A stretch of 13,570 nucleotides of DNA. It comes from an uncultured Actinomycetes bacterium (GTDB lineage Bacteria; Actinomycetota; Thermoleophilia; Gaiellales; F1-60-MAGs149). Below the pieces are notes generated by a model. It worked only from the letters and a program-made list of their open reading frames with translations. It searched no databases and was not told the origin of the DNA. Location: NCBI GenBank assembly GCA_903960645.1, contig CAJCBN010000227.1:1-13570 (forward strand), written 5' to 3'. The translations under genes were made by a program, and so were the position numbers. Shown piece after piece: positions 5,751 through 12,275 of the stretch (position 1 is the stretch's first letter; each line of letters begins with the position of its first letter).

Positions 5751-5892
5751 CGGGGGTCTCCTCCCAGTCGGTTGGGAGCACCGTAGCCGGACATCGGCGT
5801 CGGGCTGCGACATCGTCCATCCGCCGGCGCGGCCCTCACGAATCGGAGGTAGACATTTGCTCCCCGAAGGTATTACGGACTAGGATCCCCAC
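5751..5892. promoter_or_regulatory. Divergent promoter region for PcaC-like gene and the nine-gene operon
   Basis: For the operon, TTGCTC (5857-5862), an 18-bp spacer, TAGGAT (5881-5886) and six bases to the ATG at 5893 form a leaderless actinobacterial promoter. No Shine-Dalgarno precedes that ATG. On the minus strand TACGGT (5785-5780) is a plausible -10 for the PcaC-like gene, leaving a short leader with its ribosome-binding site. Two direct copies of GACATCG (5790-5796 and 5809-5815, 19 bp apart) between the two promoters could bind a regulator on one DNA face. Promoter calls are by pattern only. Confidence 0.5.
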
Positions 5893-7059
5893 ATGGCGAC
5901 GACAGAGGCACAAGAGCACGAGTCCATGATCCGCGAAGGCGTTGCGGAGCTGTGCAAGCAGTTCCCCGGCGAATACTGGCGCGAGCTAGACCGCGAACAG
6001 GCGTATCCGACCGAGTTCGTGCGGCGGCTGTCCGAGGACGGCTGGCTCGGCGCGCTGATCCCCGAGGAGTACGGCGGTGGCGGCCTCAGCGAGTCCGACG
6101 CGGCGATCATCCTCGAGGAGATCAACCACCAGGGCTGCAACGCCGGTGCCTGCCACGCCCAGATGTACATCATGGGCACCGTCCTGCGCCATGGCTCCGA
6201 CGAGCAGAAGCAGCAGTATCTGCCGGGCATCGCCTCCGGCGATATCCGCCTGCAGGCCTTCGGTGTGACCGAGCCGGACGCCGGCTCGAACACGCTCGCC
6301 ATCCGCACGCGCGCCGTGCAGCAGGACGACGGCTCGTGGGTCGTCGACGGCCAGAAGATCTGGACCAGCCGCTTCTTCCACTCGGACATGATGCTGCTGC
6401 TCGCCCGCACCTCCGAGCCCGTCGAGGGCAAGCCCAAGTGGTGGGGCCTGTCGACGTTCCTTGTCGATCTGCGCGAGGCCGACGGCGCGATCGAGGCCAA
6501 GGAGATCCGCACGATGATGAACCACGCCACGTGCGAGGTCTTCATCAAGAACCTCAAGCTCCCGGCCGAGGCGCTGGTGGGCGAGGAGGGCATGGGCTTC
6601 CGCTACATCCTCGACGGCATGAACGCCGAGCGCATCCTGATCGCCGCCGAGTGTGTCGGCGACGGGCGCTGGTTCATCGAGAAGGGCGCGGCCTACGCGT
6701 CCGAGCGCGAGGTCTTCGGCAAGAAGATCGGCTCGAACCAGGGTGTCCAGTTCCCGCTGGCACGCGCCCACGCCGCCGTCGAAGCGGCCGATCTGATGCG
6801 CCGCCGCGCCTCCGAGCTGTTCGAGGCCGGCGAGCCGTGCGGTGCTGAGGGCAACATGGCGAAGCTGCTGGCCTCCGAGGCCTCGTGGCAGGCCGCCAAC
6901 GCCTGCCTCGACGCCCACGGCGGCTTCGGCTTCGCCGAGGAGTACGACATCGAGCGCAAGTTCCGCGAGACGCGCCTGTACATGACGGCGCCGATCAACA
7001 ACAACCTCGTGCTCGCCTTCTTGGGGCAGCACGTCTTGAAGATGCCGCGCTCCTACTAG
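5893..7059 (+). CDS. Acyl-CoA dehydrogenase family protein
   Basis: This 388-aa flavoprotein is of the normal acyl-CoA dehydrogenase length. It forms a trans double bond next to the CoA thioester and passes electrons to ETF. Seen are the FAD/substrate motif FGVTEPDAGSN (123-133), KIWTSR (155-160), ASEREVFGKKIGSNQGVQ (269-286) and the DAHGGFGFAEE block (340-350). The site that holds the catalytic glutamate in medium-chain enzymes (YEGT) reads YMTAPINNN (363-371) here. A glutamate, E246 in NAERILIAA, sits at the position used by isovaleryl-CoA dehydrogenase (E254). A branched or unusual acyl substrate is therefore likely. It is the first gene of the operon and seems leaderless (TAGGAT-N6-ATG). 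The next gene follows after 32 nt. The family is certain, the substrate unknown. Confidence 0.93.
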   Translation: MATTEAQEHESMIREGVAELCKQFPGEYWRELDREQAYPTEFVRRLSEDGWLGALIPEEYGGGGLSESDAAIILEEINHQGCNAGACHAQMYIMGTVLRHGSDEQKQQYLPGIASGDIRLQAFGVTEPDAGSNTLAIRTRAVQQDDGSWVVDGQKIWTSRFFHSDMMLLLARTSEPVEGKPKWWGLSTFLVDLREADGAIEAKEIRTMMNHATCEVFIKNLKLPAEALVGEEGMGFRYILDGMNAERILIAAECVGDGRWFIEKGAAYASEREVFGKKIGSNQGVQFPLARAHAAVEAADLMRRRASELFEAGEPCGAEGNMAKLLASEASWQAANACLDAHGGFGFAEEYDIERKFRETRLYMTAPINNNLVLAFLGQHVLKMPRSY

Positions 7060-7091
7060 GGGCGCGGAAACCGCACACGGAGGAGAGAGCC

Positions 7092-7928
7092 ATGTCGCAG
7101 GTCGAGATCGACGGAGTCAACATCTGGTACGACGTCCACGGCGACGGCGATGAGCACCTGCTCCAGATCGGCGGCGCGGGCTTCGCCCACGAGAACTTCG
7201 GCTTCGTCACCCATCTGATGACCCCGCATTTCAAGGTCATCGAGATGGACCTGCGTGGCTACGGCAACTCCGATCGCCCCGAGCAGCACTACGACATGGA
7301 CCTCTGGGCCGATGACCTCAAGGCGATCCTCGACGATGCGGGTATCAAGAAGACGCACGTGCACGGCACGTCGATGGGTGGCATGGTCGCCCTCGCCTTC
7401 GCCGGCCGGCACCCCGAGTACATCGATCGTCTGATCCTCGACTGCCCGATGGCCAAGAGCGACTACATGGCACGTGCACACTGGGATGTGTGGGCGGCAC
7501 TCGCCCAGGCCCAGGGCATGGGCGGCCGTGGGCTCGCCCAGGAGATCGCGACGAAGTGCCTGTCGCGCGCGTTCCTCGACACCCCGGCCGGCGACGAGAC
7601 CGTCGGCGTCATCCAGGGCGTGCTCGAGCGCAACTGCTCGGTCCCCGTCTTCGCCGGCGCCTGCGCCGCCATGCGCGACATGGACCTGCGCCCGTACGCC
7701 GCGAAGGTCACGGCCCCCACGCTCGTGATGGTCGGCTCCGAGGACTGCCTCACCCCGATCGACTCGGGGCCGGACGGTGCCGGCGCTCGCTGGATCCACG
7801 AGCACATCCCGGGCTCGCAGTTCTTCATCGTCGAGGGCTCCGGCCACACCAACCTGATGGAGCAGCCCGAGCTGTCCGCCGACGTGGTGATCCGGTTCTT
7901 CCAGGGCGAGAACGTCAGCAACGCGTAG
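7092..7928 (+). CDS. Alpha/beta-fold hydrolase
   Basis: This 278-aa cytosolic hydrolase has a complete triad. The nucleophile elbow HGTSMGG carries S94, the acid is D218 in VGSEDCLTP, and H252 lies in GSGHTN. The oxyanion-loop region is LQIGGAGFAHENF rather than the common HGxPGS. MDLRGYGNSDRP (52-63) is the usual strand-4 motif. The overall pattern resembles 3-oxoadipate enol-lactonase (PcaD) and related ester, lactone or C-C hydrolases; which one cannot be decided. The ATG at 7092 is preceded by GGAGGAG at 7079-7085 with a 6-nt spacer. It lies 32 nt after the acyl-CoA dehydrogenase and 21 nt before the aldo/keto reductase. It could open a lactone or cleave an ester in the same pathway. Confidence 0.9.
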   Translation: MSQVEIDGVNIWYDVHGDGDEHLLQIGGAGFAHENFGFVTHLMTPHFKVIEMDLRGYGNSDRPEQHYDMDLWADDLKAILDDAGIKKTHVHGTSMGGMVALAFAGRHPEYIDRLILDCPMAKSDYMARAHWDVWAALAQAQGMGGRGLAQEIATKCLSRAFLDTPAGDETVGVIQGVLERNCSVPVFAGACAAMRDMDLRPYAAKVTAPTLVMVGSEDCLTPIDSGPDGAGARWIHEHIPGSQFFIVEGSGHTNLMEQPELSADVVIRFFQGENVSNA

Positions 7929-7949
7929 GCGTCTGACGCGGGACGCCTG

Positions 7950-8948
7950 ATGGACATCGTCAACCTCGGTCGTACGGGTCTCCGCGTCTCGCGCGGCTGC
8001 CTGGGCACGATGACGTTCGGCCGACAGGCCGATGAGGCCGAGGCCGGACGGATCGTCGAGCGCGCGCTCGCGGCCGGCGTGACGTTCATCGACACCGCCG
8101 ATGCCTACCCGATTCCGCCGGACATCGAGACGAACGGGCTGACCGAGGAGATCCTCGGTCGCATCCTGAGCGGACGCCGCGATCAGGTCGTCCTGGCGAC
8201 GAAGTGCCACTTCCCGATGGGACCCGCTGCGCACCAGCGCGGCAACGGGCGACTCCACATCCGCCGCAGCGTCGAGGCGAGCCTGCGGCGGCTGCAGACG
8301 GACTGGATCGACCTCTTCCAGGTGCACCAGATGGATCCGCACACGCCGGTCGAGGAGACGCTCGACGTGCTCGAGGACCTGCGCCGCGAAGGCAAGATCC
8401 TCTACGGGGGTTCGTGCAACTTCAGCCCGGTCCAGACGGCGACGGCGGCGATCGCGGCTGCACGCCTCGGTGTGGAGGGCTTCGCCTGTCTCCAGCCGCG
8501 CTACAACCTGCTGCACCGCCACTGCGAGCACGCAATCTTCCCGCTCGCCGCGGCCGAGGGCATCGGCGTGATCTCGTACAACCCGCTGGCCGGCGGCTTC
8601 CTGACCGCCAAGCACCGCGGTCGACGCCCCGACGAGGATCCGCCGGCGGGTCGCTTCTCGCTGCCGGGCATGAGCGGCAACACCTATCGCCGTCGCTACT
8701 GGAACGAGACGATGTTCGAGCGCTCCGAGCGCATCTTCGCGATCTGCGACGAGGCGGGCCTCGAGCCGGCGCGGGTCGCGGTCGGCTGGGTGCTCGCGCA
8801 GGAGGCGGTCACGGCCCCCATCCTCGGCGCCTCCAACGCCGACCAGTTGGATGCCGTCCTCCCCGCCTTCGAGGAGCCGCTCGGCGACGACATCCTCGCG
8901 GCGCTCGACGAGGCCACGCGCGACGCCACGCTGGAGTGGGCGCAGTGA
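7950..8948 (+). CDS. Aldo/keto reductase
   Basis: This 332-aa (beta/alpha)8-barrel NADPH-dependent reductase is of the YajO/voltage-channel-beta-subunit-like type. The catalytic tetrad is visible as D48 and Y53 in FIDTADAYP, K85 in ATKCHF and H126 in FQVHQMD. GGSCNFSP (about 153-160) and QPRYNLLHR (182-190) are the usual substrate/cofactor segments, and GASNADQLD near the C-terminus would bind the adenosine phosphate. It interconverts an aldehyde or ketone and an alcohol; the substrate is not evident. The ATG at 7950 has only a weak GGGA upstream. Its stop overlaps the GTG start of the GAF gene (GTGA), so the two are probably translationally coupled. Confidence 0.92.
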   Translation: MDIVNLGRTGLRVSRGCLGTMTFGRQADEAEAGRIVERALAAGVTFIDTADAYPIPPDIETNGLTEEILGRILSGRRDQVVLATKCHFPMGPAAHQRGNGRLHIRRSVEASLRRLQTDWIDLFQVHQMDPHTPVEETLDVLEDLRREGKILYGGSCNFSPVQTATAAIAAARLGVEGFACLQPRYNLLHRHCEHAIFPLAAAEGIGVISYNPLAGGFLTAKHRGRRPDEDPPAGRFSLPGMSGNTYRRRYWNETMFERSERIFAICDEAGLEPARVAVGWVLAQEAVTAPILGASNADQLDAVLPAFEEPLGDDILAALDEATRDATLEWAQ

Positions 8949-9382
8949 GCGCGGCGGAGATCCAGGCCGAACTCGCCGCCGTGGCGCACGACCTGCGCGT
9001 GCAGCGCGCGACGCTGCGTCTCCCGTCCACCGAGAGCGTGTTCCCGATCGCCTACGAGCACTGCGAGCCCGGCACGCATTCCATCCGCGACACGCCGCGC
9101 CTCGACATGTCCAAGCAGCCCGTGGTCCTGGCGATGCAGGCCGGGGCCAGTCAGGTCGTCGAGGACGACTGCAACGTGTCGACCGACGACGCGGGCTACC
9201 ACGAGATGCGCGAGATGTTCGGCGGCATGCAGGCACAGATCGTCACGGCCAACCGCAACGCGGACGGCGAGATCATCGGCCTCCTGTCCGTCCACGACCT
9301 GACCGCCCCGCGCATCTGGACCGACGCCGAGGCCGCCCGTGCCCGCGCCGCCGCCGACCGCCTCGACGAGCTGACGCGCTGA
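8945..9382 (+). CDS. Stand-alone GAF-domain protein
   Basis: This 145-aa protein is essentially one GAF-like domain. An N-terminal helix (SAAEIQAELAAVAHDLRVQR) leads into sheet strands RATLRLPS and VFPIAYEHCEPGTH. QVVEDDCNVST and the final strand/helix EIIGLLSVHDLTAPRIWTDAEAARAR follow. GAF domains bind small ligands such as cyclic nucleotides, tetrapyrroles or aromatic acids, and usually sit in signalling proteins. None of the usual output domains is attached here. The GTG at 8945 is chosen because it overlaps the upstream TGA by 4 bp and has GGAG 8 nt upstream. Its stop overlaps the next ATG (TGATG). Its role in a catabolic operon may be effector sensing or substrate binding; this is a guess. 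Confidence 0.75.
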   Translation: MSAAEIQAELAAVAHDLRVQRATLRLPSTESVFPIAYEHCEPGTHSIRDTPRLDMSKQPVVLAMQAGASQVVEDDCNVSTDDAGYHEMREMFGGMQAQIVTANRNADGEIIGLLSVHDLTAPRIWTDAEAARARAAADRLDELTR

Positions 9383-10482
9383 TGGCCGAGTACCACCTCG
9401 CCCCTCCGGTCCGCCAGCGCCTCGTCAACGCGCCCGAGACGGGCCACAACCGCTGGCACCCCGACATCCCGCCCGCACTCGAGGTCGAGAGCGGTGACGA
9501 GATTCTCGTCGACTGCCGCGACGGCGTTGACGGGCAGATCCTGCCGACCTCGACCGACGCGGACCTGAAGGACGTCGACTTCGACGCCCCACACCCGATG
9601 ACGGGGCCGATCTTCGTCAAGGGCGCCCAGCCCGGTGACGTGCTGCAGGTCGACATCCTCGACGTCAAGACCGACACCTTCGGCTCAACGGCGATCGTGC
9701 CCGGCTTCGGCCTGCTGGCGGACCGCTTTCCCAACTACTACCTCGTCACGTGGGGCCTGCACGACGGCTTCGCGACGAGCGGCCGCCTGCCGGGCGTGCG
9801 CATCCCGGCGGACCCGTTCGTCGGCGTGATCGGCGTGGCTCCCTCGGCCGACCGCCTGGCCTTCTGGAACGAGCGCGAGGCCGCCGTCGGTGCGCTGCCG
9901 CCCACCGCGCACAGCGCGATCCCCGCGACCGAGCCGATCGCCTCCACCGGCGCGCGCACGATTCCCCCGCGCGAGCTCGGCGGCAACCTCGACGTGCCGC
10001 AGGTGCGCGCCGGCTCCAGCATCTTCTTCCCCGTCGACGTGCCCGGTGCCCTGCTCTCGCTCGGTGACGTCCACTTCTGCCAGGGCGACGGCGAGGTCTG
10101 CGCGTTCGCGATCGAGACGCATGGCCAGGCGCGGATCCGCGTCACCACCCTGCGCGACGTCAAGCACCGGCCCAACACGCCGCTGATCGAGTCCACCGAG
10201 CCCGCCTTCCGCGCGCGCCGGCACGTCAGCACGACGGGCCTGCCGATCGACGGCGCCGGGCAGATCCGCCCGATGGACACCACCCTCGCCGCGCAGAACG
10301 CGATCGAGGCGATGATCCAGTGGCTCGGCGACGAAGTCGGGCTCACCCGGGAGCAGGCCTACGTGCTCTGCTCCGTCACCGTCGACCTCCGCATCTCGGA
10401 GATCGTCGACGTTCCGCACCCCGTCGTGTCGGCCCTGTGCCCGCTCGACATCTTCCACGAGATCCGCGAGACCCGCGGGTAA
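9382..10482 (+). CDS. Acetamidase/formamidase family protein
   Basis: This 366-aa protein matches the acetamidase/formamidase (FmdA/AmdA) family, which hydrolyses short amides to a carboxylate and ammonia. Characteristic parts are THNRWHP-like GHNRWHPDIPP (21-31), GPIFVKGAQPGDVLQVDILD (75-94), and PPRELGGNLDVPQVRAGS (195-212). The metal-site motif LGDVHFCQGDGEVC (227-240) is followed by AFAIET. Formamidases of this family usually read VHAAQGDGE; the FC here may affect specificity. The ATG at 9382 shares one base with the GAF stop (TGATG). It is followed by a 27-nt gap with a fresh, strong ribosome-binding site for the MaoC gene. An amide intermediate or side chain in the pathway would explain its presence, but the true substrate is unknown. 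Confidence 0.9.
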   Translation: MAEYHLAPPVRQRLVNAPETGHNRWHPDIPPALEVESGDEILVDCRDGVDGQILPTSTDADLKDVDFDAPHPMTGPIFVKGAQPGDVLQVDILDVKTDTFGSTAIVPGFGLLADRFPNYYLVTWGLHDGFATSGRLPGVRIPADPFVGVIGVAPSADRLAFWNEREAAVGALPPTAHSAIPATEPIASTGARTIPPRELGGNLDVPQVRAGSSIFFPVDVPGALLSLGDVHFCQGDGEVCAFAIETHGQARIRVTTLRDVKHRPNTPLIESTEPAFRARRHVSTTGLPIDGAGQIRPMDTTLAAQNAIEAMIQWLGDEVGLTREQAYVLCSVTVDLRISEIVDVPHPVVSALCPLDIFHEIRETRG

Positions 10483-10509
10483 CACGAACACCACCAGGAG
10501 GTACCAGAC

Positions 10510-11025
10510 ATGGGCGTAGTCAAGGGATGGGAAGGCCGGTTCTACGAGGACTTCGAGATCGGTGACGTGTATCGCAGCACGCTCGGCCGCACGATCTCCG
10601 AGGTCGACAACACGTGGTTCACGAACCTCACGCTGAACACGAACCAGTCGCACTTCAACGCGGCGTTCGCCGAGGCCTCGCCGTTCGGCAAGATCCTCGT
10701 CAACTCGGCCTTCACGGTCGCCCTGGTGACCGGGCTGTCCGTGACCGACGTGTCGGAGAACGCGATGGCCAACCTCGCGTGGGACGACATCAAGCTGCCC
10801 AACCCGGTCTTCGTCGGCGACACCCTCTGGTGCGAGTCCGAGGTGCTGGAGAAGCGCGAGTCGTCGAGCCGCCCGTACGTCGGCATCGTCGGCATCCGCT
10901 CGCGCGGCCTCAACCAGCGCAAGGAGGTCGTCGTCGAGTTCCGCCGCAAGATGATGATCTACAAGCGCGAGGGCGCGAAGAGCCCGCAGGTCTTCCCGAT
11001 CACCGACACGGAGTGGACGGTCTGA
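10510..11025 (+). CDS. MaoC-family hydratase, itaconyl/mesaconyl-CoA hydratase-like
   Basis: This 171-aa hot-dog-fold protein hydrates enoyl-CoA esters. The hydratase motif region reads NTNQSHFN (43-50), followed by FGKILVNSAFTVALVTGLSV (59-78). SENAMANLAWDDIKLPNPVF and SRPYVGIVGIRSRGLNQ are also seen. From memory, these blocks are shared with mesaconyl-CoA and itaconyl-CoA hydratases that act on C5-branched dicarboxylic acyl-CoAs. The Asp of the classic (R)-hydratase dyad is N43 here, while H48 is kept. AGGAGG at 10496-10501 with an 8-nt spacer fixes the ATG at 10510. Its stop overlaps the next start (TGATG). It would act on the enoyl-CoA made by the acyl-CoA dehydrogenase of the same operon. 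The MaoC family is sure; the C5 subfamily is a moderate inference. Confidence 0.88.
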   Translation: MGVVKGWEGRFYEDFEIGDVYRSTLGRTISEVDNTWFTNLTLNTNQSHFNAAFAEASPFGKILVNSAFTVALVTGLSVTDVSENAMANLAWDDIKLPNPVFVGDTLWCESEVLEKRESSSRPYVGIVGIRSRGLNQRKEVVVEFRRKMMIYKREGAKSPQVFPITDTEWTV

Positions 11026-11411
11026 TGCACGATCGGGCCCATCTCAAGCAGGCACCGGGCGCGTACTTCGACGCCGTCGATGCCAAGGACATGGACGCCG
11101 CGCTGGCGTTCTTCGCCCCCGACGCCACGTTCACGATCCAGAGCGCCAAGATCACGTTCGAGGGGCACGACGGCATCCGGAGCATGTTCGAGAACTTCTT
11201 CGGCGACTACTCCCACATCGAGCACAACATCACGAACATCGTGGTGGACGAGGCCGAGGGGAAGGCGTCGACGGAGCAGTCGTGCCCGCACGTCAGGACC
11301 GATGGCACCCTGGACCACGTCATCACGTGCAACTTCTTCTCGTTCGACGAGACGGGGAAGTTCTCGCGCGTGATCGTGTGGATCGACGGCGCCTCGCCGC
11401 TGAGGGACTGA
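11025..11411 (+). CDS. NTF2-like (SnoaL-type) small protein
   Basis: This 128-aa protein has a single NTF2-like cone domain: helix YFDAVDAKDMDAALAFFAPDATF (14-36), a middle segment FEGHDGIRSMFENFFGDYSHIEHNI, and strands ending in HVITCNFFSFDETGKFSRVIVWID. It has no signal peptide, unlike the secreted relative at 4224. Family members include ketosteroid isomerase, SnoaL cyclases, limonene epoxide hydrolase and non-enzymatic ligand binders. No residue set here identifies one of these. The ATG at 11025 shares its A with the MaoC stop, and GGAG lies 11 nt upstream. Three nucleotides separate its stop from the lyase start. Its placement between hydratase and lyase suggests a direct metabolic role, such as isomerisation, but this is not shown. 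Confidence 0.82.
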   Translation: MHDRAHLKQAPGAYFDAVDAKDMDAALAFFAPDATFTIQSAKITFEGHDGIRSMFENFFGDYSHIEHNITNIVVDEAEGKASTEQSCPHVRTDGTLDHVITCNFFSFDETGKFSRVIVWIDGASPLRD

Positions 11412-11414
11412 CGC

Positions 11415-12275
11415 ATGTCCCTCCGCGCCCGACTCCAGAGCGGCAAGATCCTCGTCGCCCCCGGTGCGTATGACGCCCTCTCGGCCCGCCTGCTTGAGCA
11501 GGCGGGCTTCGAGGCCGTCTACCGCGGTGGCTACGCGGCCTCGGCTGCTGCCTTCGCCCTGCCCGACCTCGGCATCACGACGCTGACCGACATGGTCGAT
11601 CACCTGCGCCGCATGACCAACGCGATCGGCGTTCCCGTCATCGCCGATGCGGATACGGGCTACGGCGAGGTGCCGCAGGTGGTGCACACGGTCCACGAGC
11701 TCGAGGCCGCGGGTGCGGCCGCGATCCAGTTCGAGGATCAGGTGTTCCCGAAGCGCTGCGGGCACATGGAGGGCAAGAAGGTCATCCCCGCTGAGGAGAT
11801 GGTCATCAAACTGCGCGCCGCGCTCGCCGCGCGTCGCAACCCGGAGACGGTCATCATCGCCCGCTCCGACGCCACTGCGGTGACCGGTCTGGACGACGCC
11901 ATCGCGCGCTCGCGCATGTACGCCGACGCTGGCGCCGACGTGATCTTCATCGACGCGCCGACCTGCGAGGACGACCTCCGGGCGATCGCCGGCGGCGGCA
12001 TCAACGCCGTTCTGATGGTCAACGTGTCCGAGTACGGCAAGACGCCCGACCTTGGGGCCAAGCGCTTCGAGGAGCTCGGCTTCGGGCTCGTGATCTACCC
12101 CTCCTCCACGCTGTTCGCGGCGGCCCAGTCGACGAAGGAGCTGGCTGCGCAATTGATGGCCGACGGCTCGACCGTCGCGTCGGTGCCGCGGATGATGCCG
12201 TTCGACGAGATCAATGGCATCCTCGGCAAGGACGAGTGGGATTCCCTGGAAGACGACCTGCGAGGCACCCCGTGA
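11415..12275 (+). CDS. Isocitrate lyase/PEP mutase-superfamily lyase (2-methylisocitrate or dimethylmalate lyase-like)
   Basis: This 286-aa (beta/alpha)8 enzyme has the length of PrpB/dimethylmalate lyases (about 290 aa). Metal-binding residues are visible as D51 in PDLG and D78/D80 in IADADTGYG. The mobile active-site loop KRCGH (113-117) carries the catalytic C115; that motif marks true C-C lyases rather than PEP mutases or oxaloacetate decarboxylases. IARSDA (148-153) and E107 in QFEDQ also match. Such enzymes cleave a 2-hydroxy dicarboxylate or tricarboxylate to an oxoacid (pyruvate or glyoxylate) plus a carboxylate. No methylcitrate synthase or dehydratase is nearby, so classical propionate metabolism is unlikely from context. 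The ATG at 11415 is 3 nt after the preceding stop with GAGGGA upstream. Its stop overlaps the GTG of the Fe-ADH (GTGA). Lyase class is confident; substrate is not. Confidence 0.92.
   Translation: MSLRARLQSGKILVAPGAYDALSARLLEQAGFEAVYRGGYAASAAAFALPDLGITTLTDMVDHLRRMTNAIGVPVIADADTGYGEVPQVVHTVHELEAAGAAAIQFEDQVFPKRCGHMEGKKVIPAEEMVIKLRAALAARRNPETVIIARSDATAVTGLDDAIARSRMYADAGADVIFIDAPTCEDDLRAIAGGGINAVLMVNVSEYGKTPDLGAKRFEELGFGLVIYPSSTLFAAAQSTKELAAQLMADGSTVASVPRMMPFDEINGILGKDEWDSLEDDLRGTP

Noticed and set aside
7056..9236. 726-codon minus-strand open frame
   Set aside because: It is antisense to the hydrolase, aldo/keto reductase and GAF genes. Its Arg/Pro/Ala/Val-rich composition is typical of shadow frames in high-GC DNA, and it has no recognisable motif.
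8851..9381. N-terminal extension of the acetamidase/formamidase frame
   Set aside because: It lies over the end of the aldo/keto reductase and the GAF gene in another frame. The ATG at 9382, overlapping the GAF stop, gives the family's usual N-terminus.
11415..12275. Methylcitrate-cycle prpB
   Set aside because: The KRCGH loop fits, but no prpC, prpD or acnD is present and the operon context differs, so a specific prpB name is not justified.
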